A stretch of DNA of 64,000 bases from Butyrivibrio sp. MC2021 (lineage in GTDB: Bacteria > Bacillota > Clostridia > Lachnospirales > Lachnospiraceae): contig NZ_JHXX01000004.1 of the NCBI RefSeq assembly GCF_000621605.1, forward strand, positions 186,001 through 250,000, in the 5' to 3' direction. Shown piece by piece: positions 62,601-64,000 of the stretch (its first letter is position 1; each line of letters starts with the position of its first letter). The notes below the pieces were generated by a model that was not told the DNA's origin, did no database searches, and was given only the letters and a program-made list of their open reading frames with translations. The translations under genes were made by a program, and so were the position numbers.

Positions 62601-63724
62601 ATGTAATCGTCTGTGTAAGCTCCACCGTTGGTTCCGAAAACCTTCATGGTGATGAGCTGTGCGTCAGGAGCGATACCAACAACGCCTACTGCCTGCTGTG
62701 AGAAGCCTGTCTCAGCTGCTGCATTTGGAACATAAGCGTTAGCTGTAGCGATACCTGATACGTGTGTACCGTGGTCACCCTCTTCATCATTGTCATGTGT
62801 GATGTCGAGGTTCTTATCTACGTAGTTGTAAGCGAAAGCAACCTTGTCATTAACAAAGAGCTGCTCTCCTGTAAGACCTTCGCTGTCCTTGGAAGCATTG
62901 AGGCTAGGAAGAACGGTTTCGATCTCTTCTGCTGTAAGAAGGTTGTAATCTTCTACAGTCTTGCCGGCCTTCTCTGCTGTCTCAGCAAGGTGAGCATCAA
63001 ATGCAGCACCGTCAAAAGAAGGATGATCTGAATCGATACCTGTATCGATAACGGCAATTCTTGTGCCTGCTCCGGTGTAGCCTGTAGCCCATGTTGAATA
63101 GCTGCCAACCATGTCGCCGGATGTGATTGTCATAGGATCAGCTGTTACCTGAGGCTCATACTCCTGAGCAACATAAACGGCAGCAACACCGTCAACAAGC
63201 TTGATCTTCTCGATATCCTTGTAAGCAACGTCTGCTGATACAGCGTTGGTTACGATTGAAAGATTGAAGTTAACATCAAGCTCCTCTCCCTCAAGAGCTT
63301 CCTCTTCGATCTTCTCAACAGTAGCTTCCTGCTCACTGACGATATTCTCGGAAAGTGTCACGGCCTCAGCCTCTGTCAGCTCGGCTGTATCAAAGCCTGC
63401 GTCAAGAACGCTGTCTCCCTCCATGACAATGATAACTCTGGTCTGCTCATCGGGATCCTGCTTAGCTGCTTCTACATCAGCTGCAGCTTCCCCATTTAAT
63501 AAATCGGCAGTCTTCTCGAGGCCAACCTCTGCAGGATCTACCTTTTCATACGCAGGAACTTCTTCGAGTTCCACTTCTTCGCTGAGGTCTTCTGTAAGCT
63601 CTTCGCTTAAAAGCTCTTCAGCGCCGTCTCCTGAAGCGGCTGATGCTGTAATAGCAGGTGATAATGCAAGTGATGCACTAAGGATTACAGCCAGCGTCTT
63701 TTCAGGGCACATTTTTTTCTTCAT
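59630..63724 (-). CDS. Cell-envelope S8 subtilase with PA, Fn3-like, internal dockerin and Big_2 domains
   Basis: The product has 1364 residues. Signal peptide 1-30; acidic linker; I9-like propeptide (about 90-190). The catalytic domain has Asp227 (V-I-D-T-G), His318 (D-H-G-T-H), oxyanion Asn428 and Ser668 (S-G-T-S-M-A-A-P). A PA insert lies at about 510-610, as in lactocepin/C5a peptidases. After the catalytic domain an Fn3_5-like domain (about 745-960) is interrupted by a dockerin-like unit (829-888) with two calcium loops D-L-N-G-D-G-K-V-N and D-F-N-N-D-G-A-V-N. A Big_2-type Ig domain (about 1255-1335) and an acidic tail end it. No covalent anchor is seen. GGAGGAG precedes the ATG. Confidence 0.93.
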   Translation of the reverse strand: MKKKMCPEKTLAVILSASLALSPAITASAASGDGAEELLSEELTEDLSEEVELEEVPAYEKVDPAEVGLEKTADLLNGEAAADVEAAKQDPDEQTRVIIVMEGDSVLDAGFDTAELTEAEAVTLSENIVSEQEATVEKIEEEALEGEELDVNFNLSIVTNAVSADVAYKDIEKIKLVDGVAAVYVAQEYEPQVTADPMTITSGDMVGSYSTWATGYTGAGTRIAVIDTGIDSDHPSFDGAAFDAHLAETAEKAGKTVEDYNLLTAEEIETVLPSLNASKDSEGLTGEQLFVNDKVAFAYNYVDKNLDITHDNDEEGDHGTHVSGIATANAYVPNAAAETGFSQQAVGVVGIAPDAQLITMKVFGTNGGAYTDDYMAAIEDALRLKADVVNLSLGSAVAGYSADSETYVNDIFEKLEGTSTVVSISAGNSGRWADDSQLGVNLSKDVNQDTVGSPGSYYNALTVASAVNSGMTANYFATADGAKIFYADGNDTLAPKFKTLDTSADQNGTEYPFVYLEAKGEKTDYEGVDVEGKIVFVSRGTITFGEKQMNAEAAGAIGVVVYNNQAGTINMTLQGSTAVIPAVSITQAEGLAVAEQGEKVADGVYTGVISVAGNVGTNYNAADGYTMSTFSSYGVPATLDLKPEITAPGGNIYSTIDNGEYGLMSGTSMAAPSVSGQSALVEQYIRENGLAEKTGLSVRTLAQSLLMATAVPLYEDNDPSGLEYSPRSQGAGLANVYNAVTSPVYALVGDKEGNDGKVKVVLGDDPSKSGEYNFSFDLYNLTEEPQYYVLDSTVLTEQIYAYQNLRYFAGSSHKLNPAVSLTADNTVLVYDLNGDGKVNKKDRLTFLQAVNGSVEVPGLVAFQDEFDFNNDGAVNTKDVFLFGKQFLKGGEKVADVNLRAVEVKDAAKVNVSINLSAADKKYLAQFENGMYVDGFIYAKGAVDLSVPFLAFYGNWGDSSMFEDYDFYQGRFDDEYSKNSYLYTGLEETNFISFFPYGEMDEDNEYYLLPNLVADDAEYIPDRTALSGTNGTVLGGFYYTLIRNANRVVAEIKDKKTGEVYYSHEELENYAAFTYQGAWQNSLQTQELLWGATDAEGNVLPDDTEVEVKLTAVPSYYDDVEDINTLTGKGLSISYSLAVDNTEPEIVDAVLNEDGTADLTVQDNRYTAAILTLDASGYVDGRYAVDQTVKGEEKVVTVKVPEGSSSFYIELYDYALNSSLYTFTLPEKEEPVEEPETTKYPTSLTTDVEELDLEVGDRALIKTTVGPENLEEGYDGVEFMSSNELVATVSSNGTVTALKEGRCTILVSTKATDENGKNLTATVWITVRDYGGEDGEDSVVDDTLDSSEDAALEEIGVAEEIGGSN

Positions 63725-63788
63725 ACACTTTCTCCTCCGTCGTTAGTATAGTAGTACTTTATAAAAATGCATCGTTGTCGGTGCAGCT

Positions 63789-64000
63789 TTATACGATGGT
63801 ATTGGGGTGATGAGCCTCCATCACCTTGATTCTCTTAATAATAGGAAGATCCTGTATCTGTCTGAGCTGGAATGGGGATACTACGGCCACTGCCGCATGA
63901 CCTGTCACATCGAACCTGGAAACCTGTAAAATATCTCCTGAAAGAGCCTCTCTCTCAATTCTCTCAACTCCTTCTTCGATGGTGACATCGTCTGAAAAGA
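63789..64000 (-). CDS. 3' end of an unknown protein with a propeptide-like tail (cut by window)
   Basis: Only the last about 70 codons are present, ending at TAA 63789-63791. The visible part has E-E-G-V-E-R-I-E-R-E-A-L, then beta-type V-S-R-F-D-V-T-G-H-A-A-V-A-V-V and S-P-F-Q-L-R-Q-I-Q-D-L-P-I-I-K-R-I-K-V. The last pattern (an A-V-V strand, a helix and a short R-I-K-V strand) resembles the end of I9-type subtilase propeptides. It is 64 bases upstream of the subtilase gene on the same strand, so it may be a trans-acting chaperone or inhibitor. I do not recognise the family. Confidence 0.65.
   Translation of the reverse strand, partial: FSDDVTIEEGVERIEREALSGDILQVSRFDVTGHAAVAVVSPFQLRQIQDLPIIKRIKVMEAHHPNTIV

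Overview
The window reads as a chromosomal segment of a flagellated low/moderate-GC Firmicute of the class Clostridia, most likely family Lachnospiraceae (Butyrivibrio, Pseudobutyrivibrio or Roseburia-like). The basis is gene content and order: cdaA-cdaR-glmM, an mbl-flhO-flhP-rod-binding block, ftsE-ftsX-M23-ctp, hrcA-grpE-dnaK-dnaJ with a CIRCE operator, type III glutamine synthetase, an IreB-RuvX-DUF1292-RNase J run, TTG and GTG starts with strong Shine-Dalgarno sites, and acidic secreted subtilases with Ig-like domains. Almost every gene lies on the minus strand. Only a broken nitroreductase, a YjfB-like gene and a small HPr-like gene lie on the plus strand. Both ends cut genes. No intergenic gap exceeds 300 bases. 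I saw no CRISPR array, insertion sequence, prophage or rRNA, and one tRNA (Gln, CTG anticodon).

Layout. 1-6 kb: an FG-GAP-like lipoprotein (cut), a nitroreductase remnant, a large secreted subtilase, a hairpin-rich spacer and a secreted CAP protein. 6-10.5 kb: surface/envelope genes (polytopic GT-C-like protein, DUF212/PAP2-like protein, dTDP-rhamnose reductase, DUF3048 lipoprotein). 10.6-19.2 kb: a tight run from recD2 through comFC, a YvyF-like zinc protein, two unknown membrane proteins, cdaA, cdaR and glmM to an HPr gene, joining DNA repair/uptake, c-di-AMP synthesis and peptidoglycan precursor supply. 19.3-22.5 kb: mbl and flagellar rod genes with sigma-28-like promoters. 22.7-27.6 kb: uvrB-uvrA. 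27.7-31.8 kb: an AAA-ATPase/PD-(D/E)XK protein and a PP2C phosphatase-Ser/Thr kinase-small membrane protein operon. 31.9-37.6 kb: ftsE-ftsX-M23 hydrolase-ctp and a CdaR/PucR-type regulator. 37.8-42.3 kb: yjfB, cvfB, acyl-ACP thioesterase behind tRNA-Gln, glnN.

42.3-53.5 kb is rich in translation and RNA genes: trhP and trmR (wobble uridine hydroxylation and methylation), a shortened MltG-like protein, RNase J, DUF1292, RuvX, IreB, MtaB, then thiI with its cysteine desulfurase, rsmE and prmA. A divergent HPr-like protein lacking the active histidine faces mtaB. 53.5-58.8 kb is the class I heat-shock operon.

The most interesting locus is at the right end. A 1364-residue cell-envelope subtilase carries an internal dockerin-like module and is translationally coupled (TAATG) to a small secreted protein with a cohesin-like domain plus a fibronectin-III-like domain, and both share one strong terminator. 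Just upstream is the 3' end of a protein whose tail resembles a subtilase propeptide/inhibitor. This could be a self-contained protease docking unit.
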